Shown: piece by piece, positions 1-7,704 of the stretch | Numbering within the stretch: the stretch's first letter is position 1 | Layout of the letters: each line of letters opens with the position of its first letter | Source of the DNA: Bacteroidales bacterium UBA3289 | GTDB lineage: Bacteria; Bacteroidota; Bacteroidia; Bacteroidales; UBA932 | Assembly: GCA_002361625.1 (NCBI GenBank) | Contig: DETL01000008.1 | Location: 45,131 to 109,130 of the forward strand | Direction of reading: 5' to 3' | DNA length: 64,000 nt | The notes under the pieces: generated by a model | Told to the model about the DNA's origin: nothing | The model's input: only the letters and a program-made list of their open reading frames with translations | Databases searched by the model: none | Translations under genes and position numbers: made by a program

Positions 1-20
1 GCCTATATTTATACCCACAT

Positions 21-2357
21 ATGCAAATACAGATTTCAGACCAGCTTAACGGCATCATCAAATACGCCCGCGAAGAGGCGATGCGCACCGGCAGCTACGG
101 CATCGGCCCGGACCATCTGTTTCTCGGCATCATCCGGCACGAGGAGAACACCGCTTTCGAAACCCTGCGGGGCCTCGGCGTCGAGCCGGCAGAGCTGAAG
201 ACCTTCATCGACGGAAGGATCTTCACCAACGAGACGATCCCCTACTCCGAGATCGACCATATCAATTTCTCCCGCCAGGCGCAGAACGTCTTGAGCATCA
301 CCGTGATGGAGGCGACCCGGCTCAAGAGTCCGGAGGCCGCCCCGCACCACCTGCTGCTCGCCCTGTGCCGGACGACGGACAGTTACGGACAGGCTTACCT
401 CCGCGCCCGCGGCGTGGATTACGGCAAGATGCTCTCCTACATGGAAAGCGAGGGGATGCTCCGCGTCCCGGGCCAGGACCAGCAGCCGGCCCAGGCCGAT
501 GCAGAGAACGAGGAGGAAGAGGCCGGTACCGGCAAGAAGGGCGGCGTGGACATGGAGGAGTTCGGCTACGACCTGACCAAGGCCGCCCGGGAAGGGAAAC
601 TGGACCCGGTCGTGGGCCGTGATACGGAAATCGCCCGCGTCATCGAAATCCTGGGCCGGCGCAAGAAAAACAATCCGATGCTCATCGGCGAGCCGGGCGT
701 GGGCAAGTCCGCCATCGTGGAAGGGATTGCCCTGAGGATCGCCTCCGGGGACATCTCCCCCGTCCTGGCCAAGAAAAGGATCATTTCGCTGGACATCGCA
801 TCGGTGGTGGCCGGCACCAAGTACCGGGGCGATTTCGAGAAACGCCTGAAAGCCATCATCAAAGAGGCCCAGACGGATCCGGACCTCATCCTGTTCATCG
901 ACGAGTTCCACACCATCGTGGGCGCCGGCGGGGCGTCCGGCAGCCTGGACGCGGCCAACATGCTCAAGCCGGCCCTGGCCCGTGGCGAACTCCAGTGCGT
1001 GGGCGCGACCACCATGGACGAATTCACGAAGATCGTGGAGAAGGACGGCGCCCTGGACCGGCGGTTCCAGAAAATCGTCGTGGAACCCACCGATGTCAAT
1101 GAGACGCTGGAAATCCTCCGGCACCTCAAATCCCATTACGAGGACTTCCATCATATCACCTATACGGACGAGGCCCTGGAGGCCGCCGTCCGCCTGACGG
1201 ACCGCTACATCACCGATAAATCCCTGCCCGACAAGGCCATCGACGCCCTGGACGAGGCCGGCTCCATGGTGCGGCTGAACCTCGCCCGGAAAAAGGGCAG
1301 CCCGTCCGTCGTCACCGGCGAGGACATCGCGTCGGTCGTCTCCAAGATGACAGGAATCCCGGCCGGCCGCGTGGCCGAATCCGAAGGAAACCGCATCCTG
1401 AAGATGAGCCAGCGCCTCAAATCCCGCATCATCGGCCAGGACAGTGCCATCGACACGGTGGTCCGGGCCATCCAGCGGGGCCGGGCCGGACTCAAGGACC
1501 CGCACCGCCCCATCGGTACATTCCTGTTCTTCGGCCCTACGGGCGTGGGAAAGACGCAGCTGGCACGGTCGCTGGCGGAATACCTGTTCGATTCCGAGGA
1601 GAACATGGTCCGGATCGACATGAGCGAGTACATGGAGAAATTCTCCGTTTCGCGCCTCATCGGCGCGCCTCCCGGCTATGTGGGCTACGAAGAGGGCGGA
1701 CAGCTGTCCGAACGGGTGCGCCGCAAGCCCTACTGCGTGGTCCTGCTGGACGAGATCGAGAAGGCCCATCCGGACATCTTCAACCTGCTCCTGCAGGTGA
1801 TGGACGAAGGCCGCCTGACCGACAGCAACGGCCGGACGGTGGACTTCAAGAACACCATCGTGATCATGACTTCCAACGTGGGAAGCCGCGAAGTGGAGGA
1901 ATATGGGAACGGAATCGGGTTCGCGACCGCCGGAAGGAAACTGGAAGACGACCGGAAGAATGTGGTCGCCAAGGCGGTCAAGAAGGCATTTCCACCGGAA
2001 TTCATCAACCGGGTGGACGAGCAGGTCTATTTCAATTCCCTGTCCCGGGAGGACATCGAGCGGATCATCGACATCGAACTGAAGGACCTGAAAGCCAGGG
2101 CGCTGGAAGCGGGTTACCGGATTACGGTGACTCCGTCCGCGAAGCGTTTCGTCGCCGAGGCAGGGTACGATCCCGCCTACGGGGCCCGGCCGCTCAAGCG
2201 GGCCATCACGCGCTATATCGAGGATCCGGTGTCCGAGTTCATCATCTCCGACCGCGTCCTCTCGTCCCGCCAGAAAGGGACGGAAGAGGTCCGGGAGCTC
2301 AAGGTGGGACTCGCGGCGGACAAGGAATCCATCGCGGTTACGCTCAAAGCGAAGTAA
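21..2357 (+). CDS. ATP-dependent Clp protease ATP-binding subunit (ClpA/ClpC family)
   Basis: Cytoplasmic Hsp100 unfoldase that would feed substrates to ClpP. The 778-aa product has an N-terminal Clp-N double repeat (about residues 1-145) and two AAA+ modules. The first has Walker A GEPGVGKS near 223 and Walker B LILFIDEF near 290; the second has Walker A GPTGVGKT near 505 and VVLLDEIEKAH near 573. An IGF tripeptide at 632-634 matches the ClpP-docking loop, so it is a protease partner and not a ClpB disaggregase. The coiled-coil M/UVR insert of ClpC is absent: the helical subdomain runs directly into the second module, so the architecture is ClpA-like. The ATG follows the left edge of the window closely, so its promoter is not visible. 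Confidence 0.93.
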   Translation: MQIQISDQLNGIIKYAREEAMRTGSYGIGPDHLFLGIIRHEENTAFETLRGLGVEPAELKTFIDGRIFTNETIPYSEIDHINFSRQAQNVLSITVMEATRLKSPEAAPHHLLLALCRTTDSYGQAYLRARGVDYGKMLSYMESEGMLRVPGQDQQPAQADAENEEEEAGTGKKGGVDMEEFGYDLTKAAREGKLDPVVGRDTEIARVIEILGRRKKNNPMLIGEPGVGKSAIVEGIALRIASGDISPVLAKKRIISLDIASVVAGTKYRGDFEKRLKAIIKEAQTDPDLILFIDEFHTIVGAGGASGSLDAANMLKPALARGELQCVGATTMDEFTKIVEKDGALDRRFQKIVVEPTDVNETLEILRHLKSHYEDFHHITYTDEALEAAVRLTDRYITDKSLPDKAIDALDEAGSMVRLNLARKKGSPSVVTGEDIASVVSKMTGIPAGRVAESEGNRILKMSQRLKSRIIGQDSAIDTVVRAIQRGRAGLKDPHRPIGTFLFFGPTGVGKTQLARSLAEYLFDSEENMVRIDMSEYMEKFSVSRLIGAPPGYVGYEEGGQLSERVRRKPYCVVLLDEIEKAHPDIFNLLLQVMDEGRLTDSNGRTVDFKNTIVIMTSNVGSREVEEYGNGIGFATAGRKLEDDRKNVVAKAVKKAFPPEFINRVDEQVYFNSLSREDIERIIDIELKDLKARALEAGYRITVTPSAKRFVAEAGYDPAYGARPLKRAITRYIEDPVSEFIISDRVLSSRQKGTEEVRELKVGLAADKESIAVTLKAK

Positions 2358-2472
2358 CCTCCTCCACCTCCAGGCCGAACTCGTCGATCAGGTCCTTCAG
2401 GGCCTGGAAGGAAGTGTCGGAAGAGAGGAAGGAACCGAGGGTGCTGATGCTGTTGTAATCTGTGTTTTTCAT
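2344..2472 (-). CDS. Small 42-aa protein of unknown function
   Basis: A short ORF too small for usual gene calling. It encodes an acidic peptide beginning MKNTDYNSISTLGSFL and ending in EVEEVTSL. Third codon positions are strongly C/G biased like the neighbours, which argues for real coding. The ATG is preceded by AAAAGG about 8 nt upstream, and a Bacteroidota -7 box TACCTTTGC lies at 2496-2504. Its last 14 bases overlap the 3' end of the Clp gene on the other strand. A perfect 12-bp inverted repeat brackets the promoter box and the bases just before the start. I recognise no family; the acidic helical C-terminus could suit a small regulatory peptide or a leader, but nothing shows which. Confidence 0.55.
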   Translation of the reverse strand: MKNTDYNSISTLGSFLSSDTSFQALKDLIDEFGLEVEEVTSL

Positions 2473-2509
2473 GGCCGTACCTTTTGTTTTCTGATGCAAA
2501 GGTACGGCC
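2473..2509. promoter_or_regulatory. Perfect 12-bp inverted repeat over small-gene promoter and start
   Basis: GGCCGTACCTTT (2473-2484) and AAAGGTACGGCC (2498-2509) are exact reverse complements separated by 13 nt. Read on the minus strand, the first arm contains most of the -7 box TACCTTTGC and the second ends directly at the ATG of the 42-aa gene and contains its purine-rich ribosome site. It could be a dimeric-repressor operator, a translation-blocking hairpin for read-through RNA, or, on the plus strand, the Clp gene's terminator (it is followed by TTATTGT). Confidence 0.6.
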
Positions 2510-2546
2510 TTATTGTGCCAGACTATAGCACAAGCAGAAAAAAAGA

Positions 2547-2993
2547 TCACTTTTTCTTCCGGTCGCGCTTGCGGGATTCCCGGACCCGGTAGGCGCTCTC
2601 GACCATGAGCTGGTCCTGGAAGCAGCCGCGGGCGGCGAGGAAATTGCAGATGGCGACGATGAGCGGGAAGATGATGGTCCACTTGAAGGTGACCACGTCC
2701 TTGGGCATCGTGAAATAGTAGTAGGCAAGCCAGCCGGTCATGCCCAGGGCGACGAGACCGGAAAGGGTCGCGAGGCGCATCTGGAGGATACGGACCTTGA
2801 AGGTCACGAGGGCAAGGACCGTCATTGCGATGAGGATGCCCAGAAGAATGCCGAAATAGGGCTTCCGGAACTGCCAGTAAGTCACATACTGCATTCCGTC
2901 CGCATCCAGGACGGTGTACAGGTCACTGAAGCACAGGATGAAGAGAAGGACGACGGAGATCGCCAGATATAGGGTTTGAATTCTCTGCCACAT
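2547..2993 (-). CDS. DUF4293 family membrane protein
   Basis: 148-aa integral membrane protein of the Bacteroidota family DUF4293, recognised from the N-terminus MWQRIQTLYL and four hydrophobic helices (about residues 7-23, 46-65, 73-92 and 103-119), ending in a very basic tail (RESRKRDRKKK) that should be cytoplasmic. The molecular function of the family is not known. It is transcribed alone: a -7 box TATCTTTGC lies at 3009-3017, only some 15 nt before the ATG, giving a very short leader. It shares its 78-bp upstream region with the divergent nucleoside phosphorylase gene. Confidence 0.85.
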   Translation of the reverse strand: MWQRIQTLYLAISVVLLFILCFSDLYTVLDADGMQYVTYWQFRKPYFGILLGILIAMTVLALVTFKVRILQMRLATLSGLVALGMTGWLAYYYFTMPKDVVTFKWTIIFPLIVAICNFLAARGCFQDQLMVESAYRVRESRKRDRKKK

Positions 2994-3008
2994 AGGTCGA
3001 TTGTTTAT

Positions 3009-3017
3009 GCAAAGATA
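3009..3017 (-). promoter_or_regulatory. -7 promoter box of the DUF4293 gene
   Basis: TATCTTTGC on the minus strand fits the Bacteroidota primary sigma consensus TAnnTTTG. No clear TTG at the usual 19-21 bp spacing. A plus-strand TATATTTGC in the same intergenic space (about 3039-3047) probably serves the divergent nucleoside phosphorylase. Confidence 0.6.
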
Positions 3018-3071
3018 GGAATTGTACGCGGAAAAACCTATATTTGCCTTCTATCACATAATGCAATTGTC

Positions 3072-3956
3072 ATGAGAATTCCTGAATCTGAACTGATCAT
3101 CAACGGAGACGGCTCCGCATTCCATATCCACCTCAAGCCGGAGGAACTGGCTGACAACGTAATCCTCGTCGGAGACCCCGGCCGCGTGGACATGATCGCG
3201 GACCTGCTGGACGAACTGGAGTTCCGCCACGCCGCCCGCGAGTTCGTTTCCGTCACCGGCCGGCGCAACGGCAAGCGCATCACCGTCCTGTCGCACGGCA
3301 TCGGTCCCGACAACATCGACATCGTGATGACCGAACTGGACGCCCTGGCGAACGTGGATTTCGCCACCCGGGAAGTCAAGCCCGTGCATCGGGCCCTGAA
3401 CATTCTCCGCATCGGCACTTCCGGCGCCCTGCATGCGGATATTCCGCTGGGTTCTTTCATCCTCTCGCATATCTCCATCGGCTTTGACGGTGTCATGAAC
3501 TGGTATGGGAACCGGGACAGGATCACCATCCCTGCGGTGGAGGAGGCCTTCAAGGCCCATATGAACTGGGAGAAGACGCTTCCGTCCCCGTATTTCGTCA
3601 AAGAGTCGGAAAAGATCCTCAACCTGATGAAAGATGTCACGCTGCAGGGCGTAACCATCTCCGCCCCCGGTTTTTACGGGCCGCAAGGCCGCGTAGTCCG
3701 GATCCCGCTGGCCATGCCGGACATGCTTGAAAGGATCGAGTCCTTCCGCTTCCAGCTGGGAGACGTCCCCTACCGCATCACCAACTTCGAAATGGAGAGC
3801 GCGCCGCTCGCCGGCCTCGCCGCACACCTGGGGCACCATGCCGGTACCGTGTGCTGCGTCGTCGCGAACCGCTACCTGCAGAGCTCCAACCCGGACTACA
3901 AGCCGTTCATCCGCCGCCTGGCGGAAGTCGCCGTCGACCGGATGGCGAGTCTCTGA
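3072..3956 (+). CDS. Nucleoside phosphorylase (uridine phosphorylase-like)
   Basis: 294-aa member of the PNP/UDP phosphorylase family, which splits nucleosides with phosphate into base and ribose-1-phosphate for salvage. Evidence is the phosphate-binding motif LVGDPGRVDMI near residues 35-45, the GIGPDNIDIV stretch, and FEMES near 240, the usual ribose-contact segment. The frame is open further upstream, but the ATG at 3072 gives the family's normal N-terminus and follows the -7 box TATATTTGC; upstream codons would overlap the divergent promoter. Substrate (uridine against purine nucleosides) cannot be fixed by eye; the overall look favours uridine. It is monocistronic and faces the fabZ end. 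Confidence 0.88.
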   Translation: MRIPESELIINGDGSAFHIHLKPEELADNVILVGDPGRVDMIADLLDELEFRHAAREFVSVTGRRNGKRITVLSHGIGPDNIDIVMTELDALANVDFATREVKPVHRALNILRIGTSGALHADIPLGSFILSHISIGFDGVMNWYGNRDRITIPAVEEAFKAHMNWEKTLPSPYFVKESEKILNLMKDVTLQGVTISAPGFYGPQGRVVRIPLAMPDMLERIESFRFQLGDVPYRITNFEMESAPLAGLAAHLGHHAGTVCCVVANRYLQSSNPDYKPFIRRLAEVAVDRMASL

Positions 3957-3965
3957 TAAAGGAAA

Positions 3966-3984
3966 AGGGCGCTTCAAGCGCCCT
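3966..3984 (-). terminator. Terminator of the fabH-fabF-fabZ operon
   Basis: AGGGCGC (3966-3972) pairs with GCGCCCT (3978-3984); the minus strand continues TTTTCCTTTAT, a plausible U-rich tail. The fabZ stop codon lies in the loop, and the convergent nucleoside phosphorylase ends 10 bp before it, so it may also serve that gene. Confidence 0.7.
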
Positions 3985-4405
3985 TCATCGGATCCGGAAT
4001 CACCGCAAAAGTAAGTTTCCCGCGGCAGCAGAGCTTACCGTCCACCTCCAGTTTGGCGGAGCAGTTGAAGACGCCGGCCTTGCGGTCGTCGATCCGGCAG
4101 GTGACCTCGCACAGGTCGCCCGGACGGACGGTGTTCTTGAACTTCACCTGGTCGATGCCGCGATATACAGCGATGTTGCCATCCAGGGCGTCCAGCATCA
4201 GGCGTGTGCAACTCTGGGCCATGATCTCGCACAGGATGACACCCGGGACCATGGGATTGCCCGGGAAATGTCCCCGGCAGAAGAATTCATCCTCGCGGAT
4301 CCTGTATTTTCCGTGTCCGGTTCCGTCCGGATCCAGGGTGGTCTCGTCCACCAGGAGCATTGGTTCGCGGTGGGGAATACACTTTTTGATCTCTTCTCTG
4401 TCCAT
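3974..4405 (-). CDS. fabZ: 3-hydroxyacyl-ACP dehydratase (FabZ-like hotdog protein)
   Basis: 143-aa hotdog-fold dehydratase that removes water from 3-hydroxyacyl-ACP in fatty-acid elongation. The start IPHREPMLLVDE is typical of FabZ. The catalytic histidine is H46 in GHFPGNPMVPG and the glutamate is E60 in ILCEIMAQ. The frame is open upstream, but the ATG at 4405 gives the family N-terminus and sits 13 nt after the fabF stop, which argues for one operon. FabA-type isomerase activity is less likely from length and motifs. The operon ends here in a hairpin that includes the stop codon. Confidence 0.88.
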   Translation of the reverse strand: MDREEIKKCIPHREPMLLVDETTLDPDGTGHGKYRIREDEFFCRGHFPGNPMVPGVILCEIMAQSCTRLMLDALDGNIAVYRGIDQVKFKNTVRPGDLCEVTCRIDDRKAGVFNCSAKLEVDGKLCCRGKLTFAVIPDPMKGA

Positions 4406-4418
4406 ATGATCAAGGGGA

Positions 4419-5675
4419 TTAATCTTCGTAACGGCGGAAGGCGACGCAGGCGTCATGACCGCCGAAGCCCAGGGAGTCGGAAATTCCGATGGTGATGTCG
4501 CTCTTGACGGCGACGTTCGGCGTGTAGTCCAGGTCGCATTCGGGATCCGGGCAATCCAGGTTGATGGTGGGCGGAATGATCCGGTCGCGCAGGGCGAGGA
4601 TCGTGGCAATGGCTTCCGCGGCACCGGCGGCACCGAACATGTGTCCGGTCATGGACTTGATGGAACTGATATGGGCCTTGTAAGCATAATCTCCAAGCGC
4701 CACCTTGTAGGCGATGGTCTCGGCCACGTCATTCAGGTGCGTACCCGTACCGTGGGCATTGATATACAGGTTGTCCTTCTCCGGATCGAAACCGGCCTCC
4801 TCGAGGGCAAGGGTGATGGCACGGGCCTGGGTGGATCCGTCCGGACGCGGAGCCGTCGCGTGGTAAGCGTCGCAGGTGTTGCCGTAGCCGACCATCTCGC
4901 CCAGGATGGTCGCTCCGCGGGCAAGGGCGTGGTCCAGCGACTCGAGGATGAGGATGGCGGCGCCGTCGCCCATCACGAAACCCTGGCGGTTCTTGTTGAA
5001 CGGAAGGGAGGCGTACTTGGGATCGGTCGCACGGGAGAGCGCCTTCGCATTGGCGAATCCAGCCACGCCGATCGGGATGGAGGCATGCTCGGAACCGCCG
5101 GCGATGATCGCGTCGGCATATCCGTGCCGGACAGCCCGGAAGGCCTCACCCAGGCAGTGGGAAGAGGTGGCGCAGGCCGTGACGATATCCAGGCACGGGC
5201 CCTTGGCCTGATGGCGGATGGCCACATGACCGGCGGCGATGTTGGAAATCATCGTAGGGATGAACAGCGGAGAGATCCACTTGCCGGAGGGATCTTCCAC
5301 CATTTTCGCGGTTTCGCGGAACTGGACCTCGAATCCGCCGATCCCGGAGCCCACATACACGCCCAGGCGGAAAGGATCGATATTGGCGTCCTCCCCTTCG
5401 GTCTTCAAACCGGCCTGGTCCATGGCCTGGACGGCGGCAGCGACGGCGAACTGGGTGAATTTATCCTGCTTGCGGACAAAAGCCTTGTCCATCCCGTATC
5501 TTTCGGGGTCGAAATCCTTCACTTTACCGGCAATGGTGACGGGCATGTCCTTGAAATCGTCCACGAAGTCGATTCCGCACACCCCGTCCACCAGGTTCTT
5601 CCAATAGGTGTCCACGTCGTTGCCGACGGAAGAAATGACACCCATTCCAGTGATAACTACTCTTTTAGGTTCCAT
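4419..5675 (-). CDS. fabF: Beta-ketoacyl-ACP synthase II
   Basis: 418-aa thiolase-fold condensing enzyme that elongates acyl-ACP with malonyl-ACP. The catalytic triad is visible: C168 in VTACATSSHC, H308 in NAHGTGTHLND and H345 in KSMTGHMFGAAG. Length and N-terminus (KRVVITGMGVISS) match FabF. It is the middle gene of fabH-fabF-fabZ on the minus strand, 43 nt after fabH. The operon holds no acyl carrier protein or FabG, so those must come from elsewhere or this set may serve a dedicated acyl product. FabB is the alternative name, but FabF is the usual Bacteroidota type. Confidence 0.92.
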   Translation of the reverse strand: MEPKRVVITGMGVISSVGNDVDTYWKNLVDGVCGIDFVDDFKDMPVTIAGKVKDFDPERYGMDKAFVRKQDKFTQFAVAAAVQAMDQAGLKTEGEDANIDPFRLGVYVGSGIGGFEVQFRETAKMVEDPSGKWISPLFIPTMISNIAAGHVAIRHQAKGPCLDIVTACATSSHCLGEAFRAVRHGYADAIIAGGSEHASIPIGVAGFANAKALSRATDPKYASLPFNKNRQGFVMGDGAAILILESLDHALARGATILGEMVGYGNTCDAYHATAPRPDGSTQARAITLALEEAGFDPEKDNLYINAHGTGTHLNDVAETIAYKVALGDYAYKAHISSIKSMTGHMFGAAGAAEAIATILALRDRIIPPTINLDCPDPECDLDYTPNVAVKSDITIGISDSLGFGGHDACVAFRRYED

Positions 5676-5718
5676 AATCTCAGTACAACAGTCTGCAAAT
5701 ATACGAATTATTCCTCAA

Positions 5719-6666
5719 TTACCACTCGAGGAGGGCGACCGCCGACATGAGCCCGGCGCCGAATGCGCTGAATACCAACTTATCACCTCTTTTGAACATT
5801 CCCTTCCGGTGGCACTCGTCCAGGAGGATCGGACAGGAGGCGGAAGAGGAATTCCCGTGGTCCTGGATGTTGCAGGGGAACTTCTCCGCAGGGACGCCCA
5901 GCCGGGTCCGGATCCCTTCCACGATCCGCATGTTGGCCTGATGGATCATGAAATAGTCCACCTCCTCCAGCGTGATGCCGCAGGAAGCGAGGATCCCGTT
6001 GATGTCCCGGATCGAGGTCGTGACGGCAAAGCGGAACACGTCACGGCCGTTCATCTGGAGCGGAACGCTCGTTTCCGCCTTGGTGACATACGGCGTGGGC
6101 TCCAGCGCCCGGTACTGCCAGATCTTGTCCGGAGCCGGCTCGGCATTGAGTTTGACGGCTTTCAATCCGTTGCCCCGGGTAAAGACAGCCGCACCAGCCC
6201 CGTCGCCGAACAGCACGCAGGTGGAACGGTCCTGCCAGGAAGTCATCCGGGTAGGCTCCTCCGCACAGACCACCAGCACGTTCTCCACCTTGCCGGCCTG
6301 GAAGTAGGAATCCGCGACGTCCATCGCATAGATGAATCCGGGACAGGCGCAGTTGAGGTCCATGCAAGGGCACTTGAGGCCGATCTTCGAGGCAATGATG
6401 CAACCCAGGCCCGGGGTGAGGTATTCGTTGACCACGTTCGAGCACAGGAAAAGGTCGATGTCCTCCGGCTGCAGCCCCGCGTCGGCCAGGGCCTTCAGCG
6501 CGGCATCGGCGCCCAGGTCTTCCAGGCGCTCGTCGGAAATGACGTGGCGGGAGCGGATCCCCGTCCGGGGAAAGATCCACTCGTCGGATGTATCGAGGAA
6601 GGCGGAAAGGTCGTCGTTGGTGACCACCTTGCGCGGAAGGGCACTGCCGGTTCCGATGATTTTCAT
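5719..6666 (-). CDS. fabH: Beta-ketoacyl-ACP synthase III (FabH-like)
   Basis: 315-aa initiating condensing enzyme joining an acyl-CoA primer to malonyl-ACP. The triad is C108 in NCACPGFIYAM, H242 in MIHQANMRIVEG and N272 in DHGNSSSAS. The N-terminus (IIGTGSALPRKVVTN) and DEWI..RTGIRSR are typical. It opens the fabH-fabF-fabZ operon; a minus-strand -7 box TATCTTTG is at 6696-6703. Some FabH homologues act in special pathways, and the absence of acpP and fabD nearby leaves that possible, but no secondary-metabolite genes are present. Confidence 0.9.
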   Translation of the reverse strand: MKIIGTGSALPRKVVTNDDLSAFLDTSDEWIFPRTGIRSRHVISDERLEDLGADAALKALADAGLQPEDIDLFLCSNVVNEYLTPGLGCIIASKIGLKCPCMDLNCACPGFIYAMDVADSYFQAGKVENVLVVCAEEPTRMTSWQDRSTCVLFGDGAGAAVFTRGNGLKAVKLNAEPAPDKIWQYRALEPTPYVTKAETSVPLQMNGRDVFRFAVTTSIRDINGILASCGITLEEVDYFMIHQANMRIVEGIRTRLGVPAEKFPCNIQDHGNSSSASCPILLDECHRKGMFKRGDKLVFSAFGAGLMSAVALLEW

Positions 6667-6695
6667 ATCTCAGTCTGGTTTTAGTAATTCGTACA

Positions 6696-6703
6696 CAAAG
6701 ATA
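6696..6703 (-). promoter_or_regulatory. -7 promoter box of the fab operon
   Basis: TATCTTTG on the minus strand, about 30 nt before the fabH ATG. A small perfect hairpin (GGCCCT, TTC, AGGGCC at 6744-6758) lies between this promoter and the divergent LytTR gene; its role is unclear. Confidence 0.55.
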
Positions 6704-6809
6704 GGCAAGCCCCCGCGAATCCGGAAATAAAAGTGGCGAACACGGCCCTTTCAGGGCCAACTAGGGGCGAAATCACGGATACGGGGGTGAAATTCCGAAG
6801 TTTTTTGCT

Positions 6810-6817
6810 TATTTTTG
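6810..6817 (+). promoter_or_regulatory. -7 promoter box of the LytTR gene
   Basis: TATTTTTG matches TAnnTTTG and ends 11 nt before the chosen ATG, so the transcript would be nearly leaderless. This is the main reason for placing the start at 6829 and not at the upstream in-frame codon. Confidence 0.5.
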
Positions 6818-6828
6818 TAACCTTGACT

Positions 6829-7704
6829 ATGGAAGAAGGCGCCAGGAAATACATTCCCTCCTACCTGCGGGAACGCTACCAGCTGCTGGGCACGGTGACA
6901 TTCGCCGCGCTGTTCTCGGTCCTGTTCCTGCTGGTCAGCATCCCCTTCTCCAACAATGCCTGGTTCCGCCTGGGGAACAGCACCTTCTTCGGATTCACGG
7001 CCCTGTTCGCTTCCATCTCGCTCGCCATCCTCATCGTGAGCAAGGTCACGATGTACAAAACGCGGAACATCCTGCCCATGACCTACTGGGGCTACGCGGC
7101 CTGGTGCCTGTCGGAAATCGTCCTTATTACCGTCCTGTACACCATCTTCACGGTCACCATCGCCCAGCCCGAAGACCAGAACGGCATCGCCATTTTCTTC
7201 CACGCCCTGGTCTATACCTTCGTCTGCCTGGGAGTGCCCTACATCATCGCCGGGATGTTCTTCACCATCATCGACCAGAACCGGACCATCCGGCTGATGA
7301 ACATGCAGGACGTGGTCACGGATGAAACGCCCGCGGAAACCGCGGCCCCCGTCCAGAAATTCACCCTGTTCGACAACAACGGCGTCCTCAAACTGTCCGT
7401 TTCCAGCGCGAACCTCTATTACGTGGAAGCCGACGACAACTACATCAAAGTCTGGTACGCGGACCAGCAGGGGGCGCTCCAAACCTACATGCTGCGCTGC
7501 CGGCTCAAGACAGTGGAAGAGAGTTTCGCCGGCTCGGACCTCATCCGCTGCCACCGCAAGTTCATCGTGAACATGCAGAAGGTCAAAGTACTCCAGAAGG
7601 TGGGGGCCGTGTACGAAATCACCCTGGACAACGAAGCCATCGCCCCGATCCCGGTCACGAAGACCTATATCGAGAACGTCCTGGAGAAATTCCGGAAACA
7701 GTAA
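6829..7704 (+). CDS. Membrane-anchored LytTR DNA-binding protein
   Basis: 291-aa protein with four hydrophobic helices (about residues 17-38, 52-74, 87-109 and 117-145) followed by a LytTR DNA-binding domain (about 183-285), identified by YYVEADDNYIKVWY, LIRCHRKFIVNM and IPVTKTY. It has no receiver domain, so it is not a classical response regulator; such membrane LytTR proteins are thought to sense something in or at the membrane and bind DNA directly. No histidine kinase or partner membrane gene is adjacent. The start at 6829 follows a -7 box; the open frame upstream would run through that box. Its stop abuts the queF stop with no space for a terminator. Confidence 0.85.
   Translation: MEEGARKYIPSYLRERYQLLGTVTFAALFSVLFLLVSIPFSNNAWFRLGNSTFFGFTALFASISLAILIVSKVTMYKTRNILPMTYWGYAAWCLSEIVLITVLYTIFTVTIAQPEDQNGIAIFFHALVYTFVCLGVPYIIAGMFFTIIDQNRTIRLMNMQDVVTDETPAETAAPVQKFTLFDNNGVLKLSVSSANLYYVEADDNYIKVWYADQQGALQTYMLRCRLKTVEESFAGSDLIRCHRKFIVNMQKVKVLQKVGAVYEITLDNEAIAPIPVTKTYIENVLEKFRKQ

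Noticed and set aside
4419..6666. fabF/fabH as an aryl-polyene or polyketide cluster
   Set aside because: No acyl carrier protein, ketoreductase, ammonia lyase or transport genes are nearby.
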